Shown here: positions 15,951 to 25,655 of the stretch, one piece after another
Numbering within the stretch: position 1 is the stretch's first letter
Layout of the letters: every line of letters starts with the position of its first letter
From: an uncultured Bacteroidota bacterium
GTDB taxonomy: Bacteria > Bacteroidota > Bacteroidia > Bacteroidales > VadinHA17
Direction of reading: 5' to 3'
NCBI GenBank assembly: GCA_937864815.1
Contig: CALMJY010000276.1
Coordinates: forward strand, 1 to 42,657
DNA: 42,657 bases
Position numbers and translations under genes: made by a program
Notes under the pieces: generated by a model
What the model was told of the DNA's origin: nothing
Seen by the model: the letters and a program-made list of their open reading frames with translations, nothing else
The model's database searches: none

Positions 15951-18236
15951 TTATTCTCTTCCCAGTATTTTTGCCGTCATTTTTCTCAGGAAGCTTCCAA
16001 ATATTTTAAAAATTGACCTGGACGATACTGTACCTGCTTCATTTTCCATTTTACCGGAAGGTTTACTACCATCAGGGTCATCAGGATTAGTTACAATCGC
16101 CTTATCCTCTTTTACTGAGTTATAAGTTGCTTCATCTTCTGCTCGGTGTTTAAGTGAATTAAGAGAAGTATTCCTGATATAAGCTTCTGTATCAATTTCA
16201 GTCAGAGCTCTGACAGAATCCATGAAGCCTTCCAGCATTACTTCGTCCTTTCCCTCCTCTTCAATTACCCCTGTAAAAACAGATTTCTTAAAATCAAGTA
16301 AATACAATATCCTGTGTTCGATTGTGCCTTTTGAAATAAAATTGAATACATTGATATGCTTTCTTTGTCCCAGCCTGTAAATCCTTCCGATTCTCTGCTC
16401 CAGCACAGCAGGGTTCCATGGAAGGTCCATATTAATCAAAATATTGGCGCTCTGAAGGTTTACACCTACTCCCCCTGCATCTGTTGAAAGAAATATCTTT
16501 ACATCAGGATCCTCCTGGAACTTTTCAATTATTTCTTTTCTCCGGATGGCGGGAATATCCCCGTTAAGATATTCAAAGGCAATATTTCTCCCTTTCAGCT
16601 CCCTGATTAACAGCTCAAACATGCGCTTCCACTGACTGAATATTACCAGTTTGTTCTCCGGATTTTCCAGAAGTTCTTCAATAATACCTGTTATCTCTTT
16701 GATTTTATTCCCATGGTTTGTATTTGAGTTCAGAATATAGGTTGAATCACAAACCATCCGCATGCAATTCAGGTATAATAAAAGTTGTTGCTTTTCATCT
16801 TCACTCAGGTAACCTGTTCGTATCCACTTATTAACTAAACCGGAAACTTGATCATAATAACTGTTATGATCGGCCATTTGCTCCGGGGTCATTTCCACGA
16901 AGAAATTTTTATCTATTCTGTCGGGCAGTTGATCGGCAATCTCTTTTTTGGTTCTTCTGATAAGTATTCCTTCAAGAGTTTTATTAATATCCCTCAGGTT
17001 CCTGTAGCCTGTGAGTTTCCCGTTTTCATCAGTAACCTGATGATTATCAAGAAATCTGAACAGAGGACCCAGCTTATAACGGTCAATATATTCAACTATT
17101 GAATGTATCTCATCAATCCTGTTTTCAAGTGGAGTGCCGGTCAGAACAATGGCATATTCCGATTTTATCTTCTTTACCGATTGGGCCGTCTGAGTTTTCC
17201 AGTTTTTAATTCTCTGTGCTTCATCGATAATCACAAGGTCGGGATTCCATGTATTTATAAACTCAAGATCATTTCTGCCCGCGCCGTAGCTGATAATCTT
17301 TATAAAACCTGTTTCCCCATAAACATCTTTCCGCTTATGAATCAATCCTTCAACGATTGAAGAATCCCTTCCGGTAAATTTCAGTATTTCACTTTTCCAC
17401 TGATATTGAAGTGATGTCGGGCAGACAATAAGCACTTTATCAACGTTCAGATGCTTATTGAATAATTCGATAGCCGCGATTGCCTGAATCGTTTTCCCCA
17501 ACCCCATATCATCAGCCAGAAGTATCCTGCCTTTCTCCAGTATCCGGATAATTCCCTCCTTTTGGTATGGATATAACCGGGCATTAATCAGATTATCGAA
17601 AACATCACTGTCTTTTCCCCGTGGGAAAATTTCAGTAACAAGTTTCTTCCTGTCTTCATCTTTACGGTGACAGGTAATCAATTCAAAAATGTCAGGATAC
17701 ACCTTCAGGTTTGAATCCATCAGTTTTGCTTTCCGGATAAAAGAACCCAGATCAGAAATTCTCGATGCAAATAAAAATCCTTCCTCATCGAATAATTCTT
17801 TTTCATCTTCAAAAGCCTGGACTGAATCTGCTTTCTTAAGTCTTATTTTCCTTTCCTGCCCATAAAAGACACTTAATGATGAATACCCGTTTTTCTGCCT
17901 TGCAGTAAAATACCTGGTGTATTTTTTATATTTCTCAAATTTCTGCAATACATATTCGATATGTTTGCAGGTTCCCAGGTTATTAATAGTGAAATCAGGA
18001 CAGGTGCAGAAATGAAAACTTTTGATATTATCACGGACAGAAACCTTATAAGTGTTTCCGGACACCGGATTAAATACCTCAAAGTCAGAAAAGAACGGAT
18101 GGTTTCCAATATTCTTTATTTTGAAATGCTGATCAGCTGCATACTGCTTTCTGAGCTGGGATTGCCATTCATCCACGGTCATACCGACAGGCTTACGTGA
18201 GTACGGAACTTTGTCTTTTTTCAATGATTTATCCAT
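15951..18236 (-). CDS. SNF2-family helicase-like ATPase with SWIM zinc finger
   Basis: 761 residues. An N-terminal SWIM zinc-binding motif is at C77, C79, C90 and H92 (CTCPDFTINNLGTCKH). The SNF2 ATPase follows: Walker A DDMGLGKT (242-249), Walker B DEAQ (339-342), motif III LTGTPLENR (365-373), and the helicase C-terminal motifs STDAGGVGVNLQ (584-595) and QRIGRIYRLGQR (614-625). Such proteins remodel protein-DNA or RNA-polymerase complexes in bacteria, comparable with RapA. The C-terminal ~80 residues are low-complexity and acidic, ending in a basic hydrophobic tail. It is unrelated in theme to the sugar genes on either side and is convergent with the decayed isomerase gene. It may be core genome between two carbohydrate blocks. 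Family call is firm; its target is unknown. Confidence 0.93.
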   Translation of the reverse strand: MDKSLKKDKVPYSRKPVGMTVDEWQSQLRKQYAADQHFKIKNIGNHPFFSDFEVFNPVSGNTYKVSVRDNIKSFHFCTCPDFTINNLGTCKHIEYVLQKFEKYKKYTRYFTARQKNGYSSLSVFYGQERKIRLKKADSVQAFEDEKELFDEEGFLFASRISDLGSFIRKAKLMDSNLKVYPDIFELITCHRKDEDRKKLVTEIFPRGKDSDVFDNLINARLYPYQKEGIIRILEKGRILLADDMGLGKTIQAIAAIELFNKHLNVDKVLIVCPTSLQYQWKSEILKFTGRDSSIVEGLIHKRKDVYGETGFIKIISYGAGRNDLEFINTWNPDLVIIDEAQRIKNWKTQTAQSVKKIKSEYAIVLTGTPLENRIDEIHSIVEYIDRYKLGPLFRFLDNHQVTDENGKLTGYRNLRDINKTLEGILIRRTKKEIADQLPDRIDKNFFVEMTPEQMADHNSYYDQVSGLVNKWIRTGYLSEDEKQQLLLYLNCMRMVCDSTYILNSNTNHGNKIKEITGIIEELLENPENKLVIFSQWKRMFELLIRELKGRNIAFEYLNGDIPAIRRKEIIEKFQEDPDVKIFLSTDAGGVGVNLQSANILINMDLPWNPAVLEQRIGRIYRLGQRKHINVFNFISKGTIEHRILYLLDFKKSVFTGVIEEEGKDEVMLEGFMDSVRALTEIDTEAYIRNTSLNSLKHRAEDEATYNSVKEDKAIVTNPDDPDGSKPSGKMENEAGTVSSRSIFKIFGSFLRKMTAKILGRE

Positions 18237-18363
18237 ATTTATTGCTATTTGTAGCTTTAATACAAACCCCTAAAATAAGTAAAAACAATTATACCTCCAC
18301 ATACCCTTTTTTCAGTCACCAGGCACTGTTTCCCCTGTAAAATTCTGATTACACTTATTTAAC

Positions 18364-18393
18364 TTGTCTTGTGGGTAACATATTGTAACTTTG
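18364..18393 (+). promoter_or_regulatory. Bacteroidota sigma-ABfr-type promoter
   Basis: TAACTTTG at 18386-18393 matches the -7 consensus TAnnTTTG exactly. TTG at 18364-18366 lies 19 bases upstream, a normal spacing for the -33 box. The next usable ATG is at 18430, leaving a leader of about 30 nt. This position also argues against the TTG start at 18391 for the following gene. Confidence 0.6.
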
Positions 18394-18429
18394 AAGCTGC
18401 TCATAAGTTTTAAAAATATTCTTACAAAA

Positions 18430-19116
18430 ATGAAAAAGTCTGTTATTATTGGATTGATTTTATTGTATTCTGCTGCCATATCTGCTCAGAAGGATGAACT
18501 TATAATTGTAAAGGCAGGAACAAAATTGTATGATTATTTTGCAGTTTCTGAAAGATATCTCTATTCCGAGTTTATACCCGGCAGGGTAATGTTCAGAAAT
18601 GGGGTCCATTCTGACAGAAAACTTAATTATAATTTCCTGGCGGGAGAGATAGAGTTCATTCAGAGAAATGACACCCTGTCAATTGCCAACAGGAAAGATA
18701 TCAAAATGGTAGTTATTGCACAGGATACATTTTACTATGATAATGGTTATATTGAGTTGATAAATACTGGCAGACCCGGAGTTGGCCGGAAACAGTTCAT
18801 TGAACTCAAAGAGATCCAAAAAAAGGATCCATACGGAGTAGCAAGCTCAGGAGGTGCAACAAACTCATATGGTTCATTGCCTTCCAATGGTAATTTTTAT
18901 AAGCTGACAGCCGATAAGGATATGGTATTCAAAAAGACTATCCGTTACTATATTATAAAAACAGAGAATGATTTTCAGCTGTTTAATAAAAATAATCTAA
19001 TGTCATTATATCCTGAAAGTAAAAAAACTATCAAGTCATATCTCAAAACCAATTATGTAAAGTTCGATTCAGAAGAAGATCTGCTTAAACTGGCAGAATT
19101 CTTACAAAAACTCTGA
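18430..19116 (+). CDS. secreted protein of unknown function
   Basis: 228 residues from ATG 18430; the earlier in-frame TTG at 18391 overlaps the promoter -7 box and is rejected. A clear signal peptide (MKKSVIIGLILLYSAAISAQ, 20 residues) ends in a typical AxA-like site. The mature part is basic and polar, without cysteines or transmembrane segments, and includes a VELINTGRPGVGRKQFIELKE-like middle and a Gly/Ser-rich loop (near the positions coding GVASSGGATNSYGS, about 18836-18877). I do not recognise a family. It stands alone on the plus strand, diverging from the SNF2 gene, and has its own promoter. Confidence 0.75.
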   Translation: MKKSVIIGLILLYSAAISAQKDELIIVKAGTKLYDYFAVSERYLYSEFIPGRVMFRNGVHSDRKLNYNFLAGEIEFIQRNDTLSIANRKDIKMVVIAQDTFYYDNGYIELINTGRPGVGRKQFIELKEIQKKDPYGVASSGGATNSYGSLPSNGNFYKLTADKDMVFKKTIRYYIIKTENDFQLFNKNNLMSLYPESKKTIKSYLKTNYVKFDSEEDLLKLAEFLQKL

Positions 19117-19149
19117 ATAATGAGTCTGCTCTGAAAAGTATTGTTTAAA

Positions 19150-19239
19150 CCACCAAGTCGCCAAGACACAAAGTTACACCAAGAAAAAGTAATGAAAGAT
19201 ATGTTTTTGAATATTCCTGGTGTCCTGGTGCCTTGGTGG
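19150..19239. repeat. inverted repeat element with 19-bp imperfect arms
   Basis: The left arm at 19150-19168 (CCACCAAGTCGCCAAGACA) and the right arm at 19221-19239 are complementary at 16 of 19 positions. They enclose about 52 bases of A-rich sequence. Similar CCACCAAGGCACCAAGACA-type repeats are scattered in many Bacteroidota intergenic regions. It lies between two genes that converge here (18430 plus and 19278 minus), so it may act as a bidirectional terminator or be a small non-autonomous element. Confidence 0.6.
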
Positions 19240-19277
19240 CAATTTCATTTTATGGGTTATCGGAGTGGACTACATAA

Positions 19278-20570
19278 TCAGGTCTCAAGAACCTTTGTGT
19301 TCTGATGGTCCCATTTCAGGTATTTCCGGTTACGGAATGATTCAACCCCCATCATACATGCCACCACACCATACAAACCAAGGTTTTGGTCGCATTTAAG
19401 CGTTTCGTTGGTCCGTATTGCAGCCTGCAGATTTCTGTGATGGAGTGTAACATCTTCTGCTCCGGTCTTTTTATGTGTATAGAGATTCGTCCCTTTTACC
19501 GTTTCACCTGTACCACTTATTTTGGCCAGTTCTGATTGCTCCTGAGGAGTTATTGTAAAGCCTTCTTTTGTAAATTCCAGTGTTGCCCTATGCCCTCTTA
19601 TCACATGCCTTATCGGCATATCATTTGCCAGTGATGAAACAACCATTACAGTTGTTTTTTCAGGATAGTCCAGCATCATATTAAATGTATCGGGAATTTC
19701 GGCTACACTGTTTACAAAATTCCATGTTCCTCCGGTAGCCACCACATAATCAGGGAATTGTAAAGCCAGGGATTTAATAATTCTTGTCACCCTGTGAATA
19801 AACAGATCTGTAGCAATTCCTCCTGAATAATCCCAGTATCTTCTCCACTGAAAATATCTTCTGGGGTCCCAGGGGCGTTTTGGAGCTGGCCCCAGCCATG
19901 CTTCCCAGTCGAGATTTACTCCTGGTCTGGCATCAGCATCTATCGGGTATGCCCAGAAATCATCAGGATAATTCCTGGAGTAATCAATATGTGCCATTAC
20001 AACTTTCCCAAGAGCCCCTTCCTGAATCATTTTGTGTGCGGTTTCATATGAATCATCCGACATCCCCTGAACGCCAACCTGCAATTTCAGTTTTGTTGCT
20101 CCAACTCTCTGACATATGTCTTTGGCCTGCTCAATGGTATGAGTCATTGGCTTTTCAACATAAATGTGTTTACCTGCTGAAATTGCATCAAGTGTCATCT
20201 GGTAATGCCAGTGTTCCGGGGTGGCGATCAGCACATAATCAATATCCTTATTCTGCAGAATTTCCTGATAACTCTTAAATCCCTTGGCTTTTGTCAGCTC
20301 TTTAGCCTTTTCAAGCCTCGTTGTATATATATCGCATACGGCAGTAATCTCAATATTATCTGTTTGCTTCATAGCCAGCAGAGCCTCCATGTGACTCCCT
20401 GCCATACCACCACAACCAATTACACCGATATTAAGCCTTTCATTCGCTCCGATAATCCGCGAATAACTTAGAGCTGACATACCCGGACTGCCTCCGAATA
20501 CTGCAATTCCTGCAGCACTCCCTGCCAGTCCTTTAACAAATTTCCTTCGTGTAATATTATTATTTCCCAT
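19278..20570 (-). CDS. Tat-exported Gfo/Idh/MocA family oxidoreductase
   Basis: 430 residues. A twin-arginine leader (ITRRKFVKG, residues 6-14) precedes the Rossmann domain [12 protein letters not shown] (49-60). The EKP signature is at 139-141, and the catalytic region [10 protein letters not shown] gives D255 and H259. Export by Tat fits a folded protein with tightly bound NAD(P), as in glucose-fructose oxidoreductase. Such periplasmic enzymes use the cofactor as a recycled carrier between two sugars, or oxidise C3 of glycosides. It lies at the downstream end of the minus-strand sugar block, 72 bp past an unrelated gene remnant. It is the intact relative of the truncated leader at 15131-15244. 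Substrate unknown. Confidence 0.9.
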   Translation of the reverse strand: MGNNNITRRKFVKGLAGSAAGIAVFGGSPGMSALSYSRIIGANERLNIGVIGCGGMAGSHMEALLAMKQTDNIEITAVCDIYTTRLEKAKELTKAKGFKSYQEILQNKDIDYVLIATPEHWHYQMTLDAISAGKHIYVEKPMTHTIEQAKDICQRVGATKLKLQVGVQGMSDDSYETAHKMIQEGALGKVVMAHIDYSRNYPDDFWAYPIDADARPGVNLDWEAWLGPAPKRPWDPRRYFQWRRYWDYSGGIATDLFIHRVTRIIKSLALQFPDYVVATGGTWNFVNSVAEIPDTFNMMLDYPEKTTVMVVSSLANDMPIRHVIRGHRATLEFTKEGFTITPQEQSELAKISGTGETVKGTNLYTHKKTGAEDVTLHHRNLQAAIRTNETLKCDQNLGLYGVVACMMGVESFRNRKYLKWDHQNTKVLET

Positions 20571-20641
20571 TTTCTATTGTTTTATATGGTTAATGATTTA
20601 AGCAAGTTACAAAAAAAGGTTGGAATCCTGCCAGTTATTCT

Positions 20642-20932
20642 TTAAAGATTAGGCACTGTAAAAATCCTGTTATAATTGAGCCAGTGTTCATTCATAATTT
20701 TAAGCTTAAGTCTGAGCTGATCTGTCAGGTCAGGGCCAAATCTTCTGATATCCTCCATCTCTTTAAACGGAGACTTATCAATTATCTCTTCCTGAGTCGA
20801 CTCAAGAAGATTAATCAGTAAAGCGGTATTATCTATTTCTCCCCTGGCTGTTTCAAGAATCATTGATCGGTCCCATAAATTCTGAGCCGTGGCATATTTC
20901 GCTGAAGTAAAAACAAGTGTAACCTGTATTAT
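20642..20932 (-). pseudogene. 3' remnant of an unidentified gene
   Basis: A minus-strand frame open from the stop at 20933-20935 to the stop near 20642. From ATG 20863 it would encode 73 residues. The frame continues in protein-like sequence upstream of that ATG (SAKYATAQNLWDRS), which suggests the ATG is internal and that this is the C-terminal 97 residues of a larger protein. The content is helical and charged (ARGEIDNTALLINLLESTQE, GPDLTDQLRLKLKIMNEHW). The frame ends upstream almost exactly where repeat copy C begins (20941), consistent with a rearrangement at the repeat. I do not recognise the parent family; a C-terminal helical domain of a glycoside hydrolase is only a guess. Confidence 0.55.
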
Positions 20933-20943
20933 TCATGGACTAC

Positions 20944-21058
20944 GGCCTCACCCCCTTGGTCCCCCTCTCCCGATGTGAGAGGGGGATGACTTCCAGAGCC
21001 ACATCCATCCTGGAATTAAGCCCCTCCCACCTCGGGGGAGGGGTTTGGGGAGAGGTCG
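20944..21058. repeat. GC-rich double-hairpin intergenic repeat, copy C
   Basis: The outer arms CCTCACCCC (20947-20955) and GGGGAGAGG (21047-21055) pair at 8 of 9 positions. They enclose a 9-bp perfect hairpin (20961-20969 with 20977-20985) and an 8-bp perfect hairpin (21021-21028 with 21036-21043). It shares its layout with copy D at 33282-33375. The remaining 21059-21192 up to the GH28 gene holds no gene or motif I can support. Confidence 0.75.
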
Positions 21059-21192
21059 ACTGGGTCAGGAGTAAAAAGCGTAATAAATACATTTAGGAAT
21101 TAATCAAGTGTAAGAAAGATTAAGCTTGAAGCGATAATTTTTTTTATTCTCATATCAATAGGATTAAAATTAAGTTTTCTGTTCCGTTTATT

Positions 21193-23853
21193 CTATTTCC
21201 CGCTAAGTTCTTTCAGAATAATACCTGTAAGAGCATTATCAGAAATCTGGTGACATGGTGCTTTTTCATCAATTACCAGGTAATACTGGTCATTGGCCCC
21301 AAGCGCTCCAAGTCTATTCTTCACACTGGCCTCAAAAGTTCTCAGGTCCGAGTCATAGCTTCGTTCAGGATCATGTTGTTTCTGACCAAAACAGCAATCA
21401 TCATTCCTGTTCAGGATCTGAACCTGTTTACGACCTTTTCCATAAGCACCCATGACATATAGCTCAGGATATCCGGCAATATCTCTGTATAATTCAGGCA
21501 AATACTGCTCAACATCACCCATTGAACCTCCCGATCTGTAATATAACGGCATTGAGCCGGCCACGGAAAAGCTGTATTTTATTCTCACATCTATCGATGC
21601 AAGAAGGTTTGTTGTCCATCCACCTCCTGAAAGTCCGACCATACTGACATCCTTATACTTATTTTTCATCAACAGATAATTGATACTTACAATTTCAGGC
21701 TCAAGAAAGAACCTCAATCCTGATGTTGCAGGATGCTCACCTGGTCCGGTATCAGTATTCATTACGCTGCAGTGATCAAGATTACATTCTGTTTCCGAAA
21801 CATGAGGCATAAATACTGCGAGTACATCAAATCCTGACTGAAGCAGACCTGCAATAGTCTCCTCTATCCGATAATCATTATCAGGCTGCCTGCCTAATTT
21901 GCAGGTATGTCCGGGATTAAGAATAACAAGCCTGTTATTTCGTTTTACCGGTATAAAAAAATATGCCAGATCTTTCAAGGGGTTATCTCTGTCAGCAACA
22001 GGAGCATTTACATGAATTTCATACCTGTCGACTCTGGACAAAGACGGATTTGGGCCCAGCGGGCTTTTTATACCTGGTGTAACAATCACATCGGCACGTT
22101 CAGGCAAGATATCCGTTCCCCAAATTGCCCTGATGATTTCTTTTCTCTTTGCTTTAACAGCGGCGGGTGTTTGAATTCTGATATCCCTGTCATCGGTATA
22201 CTGCATACCGCAATTCACAAAGCGGCCGTCCGGTCGTCCGTAAAGTGGTGGCATCCTGTTTGCATCAAGAAAAACTGATGAGCTGTTATCGCCCTTAACC
22301 GGAGTTTTTGAATAGCTCAGGTCATTTCCTGTCATGGTAATATGAAGGTTTTCACGTCCTTTGAGCTGAAGAAAAGTATCAGTACCCTCATTTGCAATGC
22401 AGGACTGTATGATGGCATTTTTTACACTGATGAACTGCATTACCGGTGCACTGACATTTACATTTGCCTTTATACCTGTAAGCTGAATATTTTCTGCATC
22501 ATCGAAAACAAGAGCCGGTCTGAAATCCTCATTTTCAAATCCAAGGCGGACATTATTGAAGTTCAGGTTTTTTACATGCCTGCAATAAAAGCCGTATGCA
22601 GGAAGGATTCCGTGCATTCCATGTTCCGGATAATCAGAAGGAAGTTCGGGGACTTCACTTTCTGCATTTTCCTCAGTTCCTCCTCCTTCAAATGTCAGGT
22701 TAATGTTACTAAGTGTTATCTGATCAGTTTTATAACCGGGTATTCCCACAATTGAACATCCTGTTTTACCGATATTTTTTCCGATAATATTATCTATTAT
22801 TATATCAGAGAGTCTGCCCATACCGGGTTTGGGAAGGGTATCATTATAAGGGCGGGCACGGTTGCCAAGTCGGATAAATACTGCAGTTGCCACATTGGTC
22901 ATAGTGACATTTGAAACGGAAACTCTCTCCATAGTGCCACCATCCACTATCTGCAGGGTTATGCCGGCAAGTCCGGTATCATAAATAGTGCAATTACTGA
23001 AAACAACATTCTGAAATCCTCCGTTTGTCTCAGTGCCCAGCTTGAAAGCATTGCAATGAGAACTCAGGGTGCAATTGGTTATGACAATATCCCTGCATGG
23101 AACATTAAGGGTGCTTTTCAGAACAATAGCATCATCGCCGCTGATTATATCACAATCTGAGATCCGCACCCTCTGGCAGCCGTCAATATCTATCCCGTCA
23201 TTATTATGATTTACCCTGCTGTTAACCTTAATACCATCAATATTGATATCCTCGCAGAGAAGGTAATGCTGAACCCACATGGGCGAATTAAGAATGGTAA
23301 TGTTCCTGACAAGAATATTTTTGCAATTAATGATGCGTATCATGTAAGGCCGGTATTTATAAAATGCAAAGTCATCCCTTTTTCTCAGTTCATCACTGTT
23401 TTCCATATTTTCGACTTTGAACCAGTCGCCATTCCCATCAATAACTCCGTTTCCGCTTATTGAAATATTTTGCTGGTCCTCCGCATAAATAAGGCTCTTA
23501 TTGGTATAGTTATCTGTATATGACCTGACTTTTGAAATTGTCACAGGATAGTCTTTCAGGTTTTTACTTCCCTCAAGGACAGCGCCAGCCTCAAGAAATA
23601 ATGTAACATGGCTTTTCAGATAGATAGTCCCTGAAACAAATCTGCCAGCAGGAAACAATACTGTTCCTCCGCCTGATTTTGAACAAGCATCTATTGCCGA
23701 CTGGATTGATTTTGTGTTGAGAGTGACTCCGTCACCTTTTGCCTTGTAATCCAGTATATTAAATACTTTGGGAGCAGCTATAATACTGGCCGGAAAGGCA
23801 AACAGCAGGTAAAATATTACTGCTTTTTTGATTTTGATGATTGATACTGACAT
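21193..23853 (-). CDS. GH28-like pectinase fused to a C-terminal alpha/beta-hydrolase esterase
   Basis: 886 residues with an N-terminal signal peptide (to about residue 27). Residues 30-560 form a right-handed beta-helix of the GH28 type. It begins FNILDYKAKGDG (31-42), with acids in NNDGIDIDG (217-225) and SGDDAIVLKS (238-247), and H266 in the SSHCNAFKLGTETNGG segment; the canonical RIK motif is not clear (FIRLGN, R328). Residues 565-886 form a separate serine hydrolase: nucleophile S742 in GLSGGG (740-745), D818/D819 in NRNDDCCFG, and H868 in APCHQIS. GH28 enzymes cut galacturonan or rhamnogalacturonan, and the second domain probably removes an ester. It follows the FG-GAP/UnbV gene by 48 bp. 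The fusion is unusual. Confidence 0.85.
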   Translation of the reverse strand: MSVSIIKIKKAVIFYLLFAFPASIIAAPKVFNILDYKAKGDGVTLNTKSIQSAIDACSKSGGGTVLFPAGRFVSGTIYLKSHVTLFLEAGAVLEGSKNLKDYPVTISKVRSYTDNYTNKSLIYAEDQQNISISGNGVIDGNGDWFKVENMENSDELRKRDDFAFYKYRPYMIRIINCKNILVRNITILNSPMWVQHYLLCEDINIDGIKVNSRVNHNNDGIDIDGCQRVRISDCDIISGDDAIVLKSTLNVPCRDIVITNCTLSSHCNAFKLGTETNGGFQNVVFSNCTIYDTGLAGITLQIVDGGTMERVSVSNVTMTNVATAVFIRLGNRARPYNDTLPKPGMGRLSDIIIDNIIGKNIGKTGCSIVGIPGYKTDQITLSNINLTFEGGGTEENAESEVPELPSDYPEHGMHGILPAYGFYCRHVKNLNFNNVRLGFENEDFRPALVFDDAENIQLTGIKANVNVSAPVMQFISVKNAIIQSCIANEGTDTFLQLKGRENLHITMTGNDLSYSKTPVKGDNSSSVFLDANRMPPLYGRPDGRFVNCGMQYTDDRDIRIQTPAAVKAKRKEIIRAIWGTDILPERADVIVTPGIKSPLGPNPSLSRVDRYEIHVNAPVADRDNPLKDLAYFFIPVKRNNRLVILNPGHTCKLGRQPDNDYRIEETIAGLLQSGFDVLAVFMPHVSETECNLDHCSVMNTDTGPGEHPATSGLRFFLEPEIVSINYLLMKNKYKDVSMVGLSGGGWTTNLLASIDVRIKYSFSVAGSMPLYYRSGGSMGDVEQYLPELYRDIAGYPELYVMGAYGKGRKQVQILNRNDDCCFGQKQHDPERSYDSDLRTFEASVKNRLGALGANDQYYLVIDEKAPCHQISDNALTGIILKELSGK

Positions 23854-23901
23854 ATAATAAAGTCTTGTTAAATGCTATTCATGCAACTAAGAAGCTAAGA
23901 A

Positions 23902-25578
23902 TTATTGTTTCAGTATAAATAATTGGTTGCGTTTAATTTTTTTCGCCTTATAAACCGGTCCATCGCAGGGCATGGTTAGAATTAAATCAATCTTTTCATC
24001 GCCAGGCAATCCGAAATGCGCAAGAGCCTCATAAGCACAACTATAGCCGTTCGATACGGATATTATGCTTGTGCCAAGCAGCCCTTTCTTCTTACCCATC
24101 ATCCCGGCTTTGAATATTTCAACTTTTGCTCCTATACCATTCCGGTTTTCAATGTTTTCCAGTTCAGGTTTGATATCTATATAATTGTCCGCTCCCTGTG
24201 TGACATTTCGAAGCAACACAGATGGAAAGGCCTGTTCCCATTCCGGTCCCATGAAATCCAACCTGCCGTCACGGTCATAATCACACAGCGCTCCTCCTGC
24301 CCAATATCCTATTCCTCCCTTTATACCTGTATCAACAGGTTTTTCGAATTGGGGTATCCCGTTTTTCAGGCCTTTATTCCTGTAAACAATGCTGTTGCAC
24401 CGGCTTGTAATGATATCCATACGGCCATCATTATCCATATCCTGAATCTGAAGGTGAAATGTTTTCTGGTCGGGGTTGGGAATACCGGCCTCAACTGTTA
24501 TATCGCGCAATATGGGATCACCGTTTTGATCATTGCCTTCGTTCAGGTACACATACATCCTGTGAAAGGTGGTATCCCAGCTGAAATGGTCACCCATAGC
24601 CATGTCCATATCTCCGTCATTGTCCAGATCACCAATATCAGCACTGCATGTCCAGTGCGGATTCACTGTTGCCGGCATAGTGAATTTCCTGTCAATCATA
24701 TTGTATTCTTTCTCATGAAAGGTCCCGTTTTTATTATTGATGAACATGCGACAGCTGTGGGCAAAGAAAACTTCCGGCCAGTTGTCTCCATTGATATCTC
24801 CAACAAAACCGCCGAGTCCATATAAGCCTTGCCTGAAACCATGAGGAAACCCTGCTTCTTTTGTCATATCCTTAAAACTCATATTCCCCATATTTTTCAT
24901 CAGCCGTGAATTCCCTGCTGAGATTTTTCCCAAAACCCAGTCCTCCTGCATGAAGATATCAAGTAATCCATCACCGTCATAATCAAACACAAATGTATTC
25001 CTGCCCAGAAAAGGCCAGCCTAAATCCAGTCCGGATGTCCGGGTAACATCCTTCAGATTACCTTTACCGTCATTTTCAAACAGAAAATTGTTCGGATGGC
25101 CGGCAAGGATGTCATTGGATTTTTTATAGTTTTCCTCGGGCTCACCCGCATGTCCCCATTCATGTGACTGGTGTGATGCCACAAGATCAAGATCTCCGTC
25201 ATTGTCGAAATCAGCAAAAGCTGCACCTGAACTCTTTCCTTTGACTCTTACCGGACTTTCCATTACTTCATGAAAAGTGCCGTCACCATTGTTGATGAAA
25301 AGTTTATCGGGTTCAGGTCCTCCTTCATGACCCCGCACATTGTATGTACTGTCATGTTTATGTGTGAATGTGCCGACAAACAGATCAGGGTAATCGTCGC
25401 CATTTACATCGCTCCAAGCGGCACAATGACCCATCATTCCCTTAAGTGGTTCGATCAGACCGGCCTTTTCTGTAACATCTTCAAACTTTATCTGCCCTAT
25501 AATTGGGACTGATTGACAGAGGATAATTAACATCATCCCTGTCACTCCCGCCAACTTTGTGATTAAACTATACATCAT
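23902..25578 (-). CDS. secreted FG-GAP/VCBS repeat protein with ASPIC/UnbV C-terminal domain
   Basis: 558 residues with a signal peptide (hydrophobic 8-26); the start may be ATG 25578 or the next codon. The body carries many FG-GAP/VCBS-type calcium-binding repeats of the form D-x-D-x-D-G-x-x-D, such as DVNGDDYPDLFVG, DFDNDGDLDLVAS, DYDGDGLLDIFMQ, DINGDNWPEVFFA, DLDNDGDMDMAMG and DMDNDGRMDIITS, forming an integrin-like seven-bladed propeller. The C-terminal segment around 478-555 (NIENRNGIGAKVEIFKAG) fits the ASPIC/UnbV domain found in CRTAC1-like proteins. In this setting it may be a glycan-binding or surface protein. It is the smaller relative of the lipoprotein at 29631-33224. Confidence 0.88.
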   Translation of the reverse strand: MMYSLITKLAGVTGMMLIILCQSVPIIGQIKFEDVTEKAGLIEPLKGMMGHCAAWSDVNGDDYPDLFVGTFTHKHDSTYNVRGHEGGPEPDKLFINNGDGTFHEVMESPVRVKGKSSGAAFADFDNDGDLDLVASHQSHEWGHAGEPEENYKKSNDILAGHPNNFLFENDGKGNLKDVTRTSGLDLGWPFLGRNTFVFDYDGDGLLDIFMQEDWVLGKISAGNSRLMKNMGNMSFKDMTKEAGFPHGFRQGLYGLGGFVGDINGDNWPEVFFAHSCRMFINNKNGTFHEKEYNMIDRKFTMPATVNPHWTCSADIGDLDNDGDMDMAMGDHFSWDTTFHRMYVYLNEGNDQNGDPILRDITVEAGIPNPDQKTFHLQIQDMDNDGRMDIITSRCNSIVYRNKGLKNGIPQFEKPVDTGIKGGIGYWAGGALCDYDRDGRLDFMGPEWEQAFPSVLLRNVTQGADNYIDIKPELENIENRNGIGAKVEIFKAGMMGKKKGLLGTSIISVSNGYSCAYEALAHFGLPGDEKIDLILTMPCDGPVYKAKKIKRNQLFILKQ

Positions 25579-25655
25579 TTTTATATTTAATTATACAATC
25601 TCATTGAAAGAGTAAACATTTCCGGGATAATCATTCGCTCATGAATCTCTTATTG

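Noticed and set aside
24016-24825. A 269-codon plus-strand open frame
   Set aside because: It lies antisense to the FG-GAP/UnbV gene, whose repeated calcium-loop codons keep the opposite strand free of stops. It has no family features.
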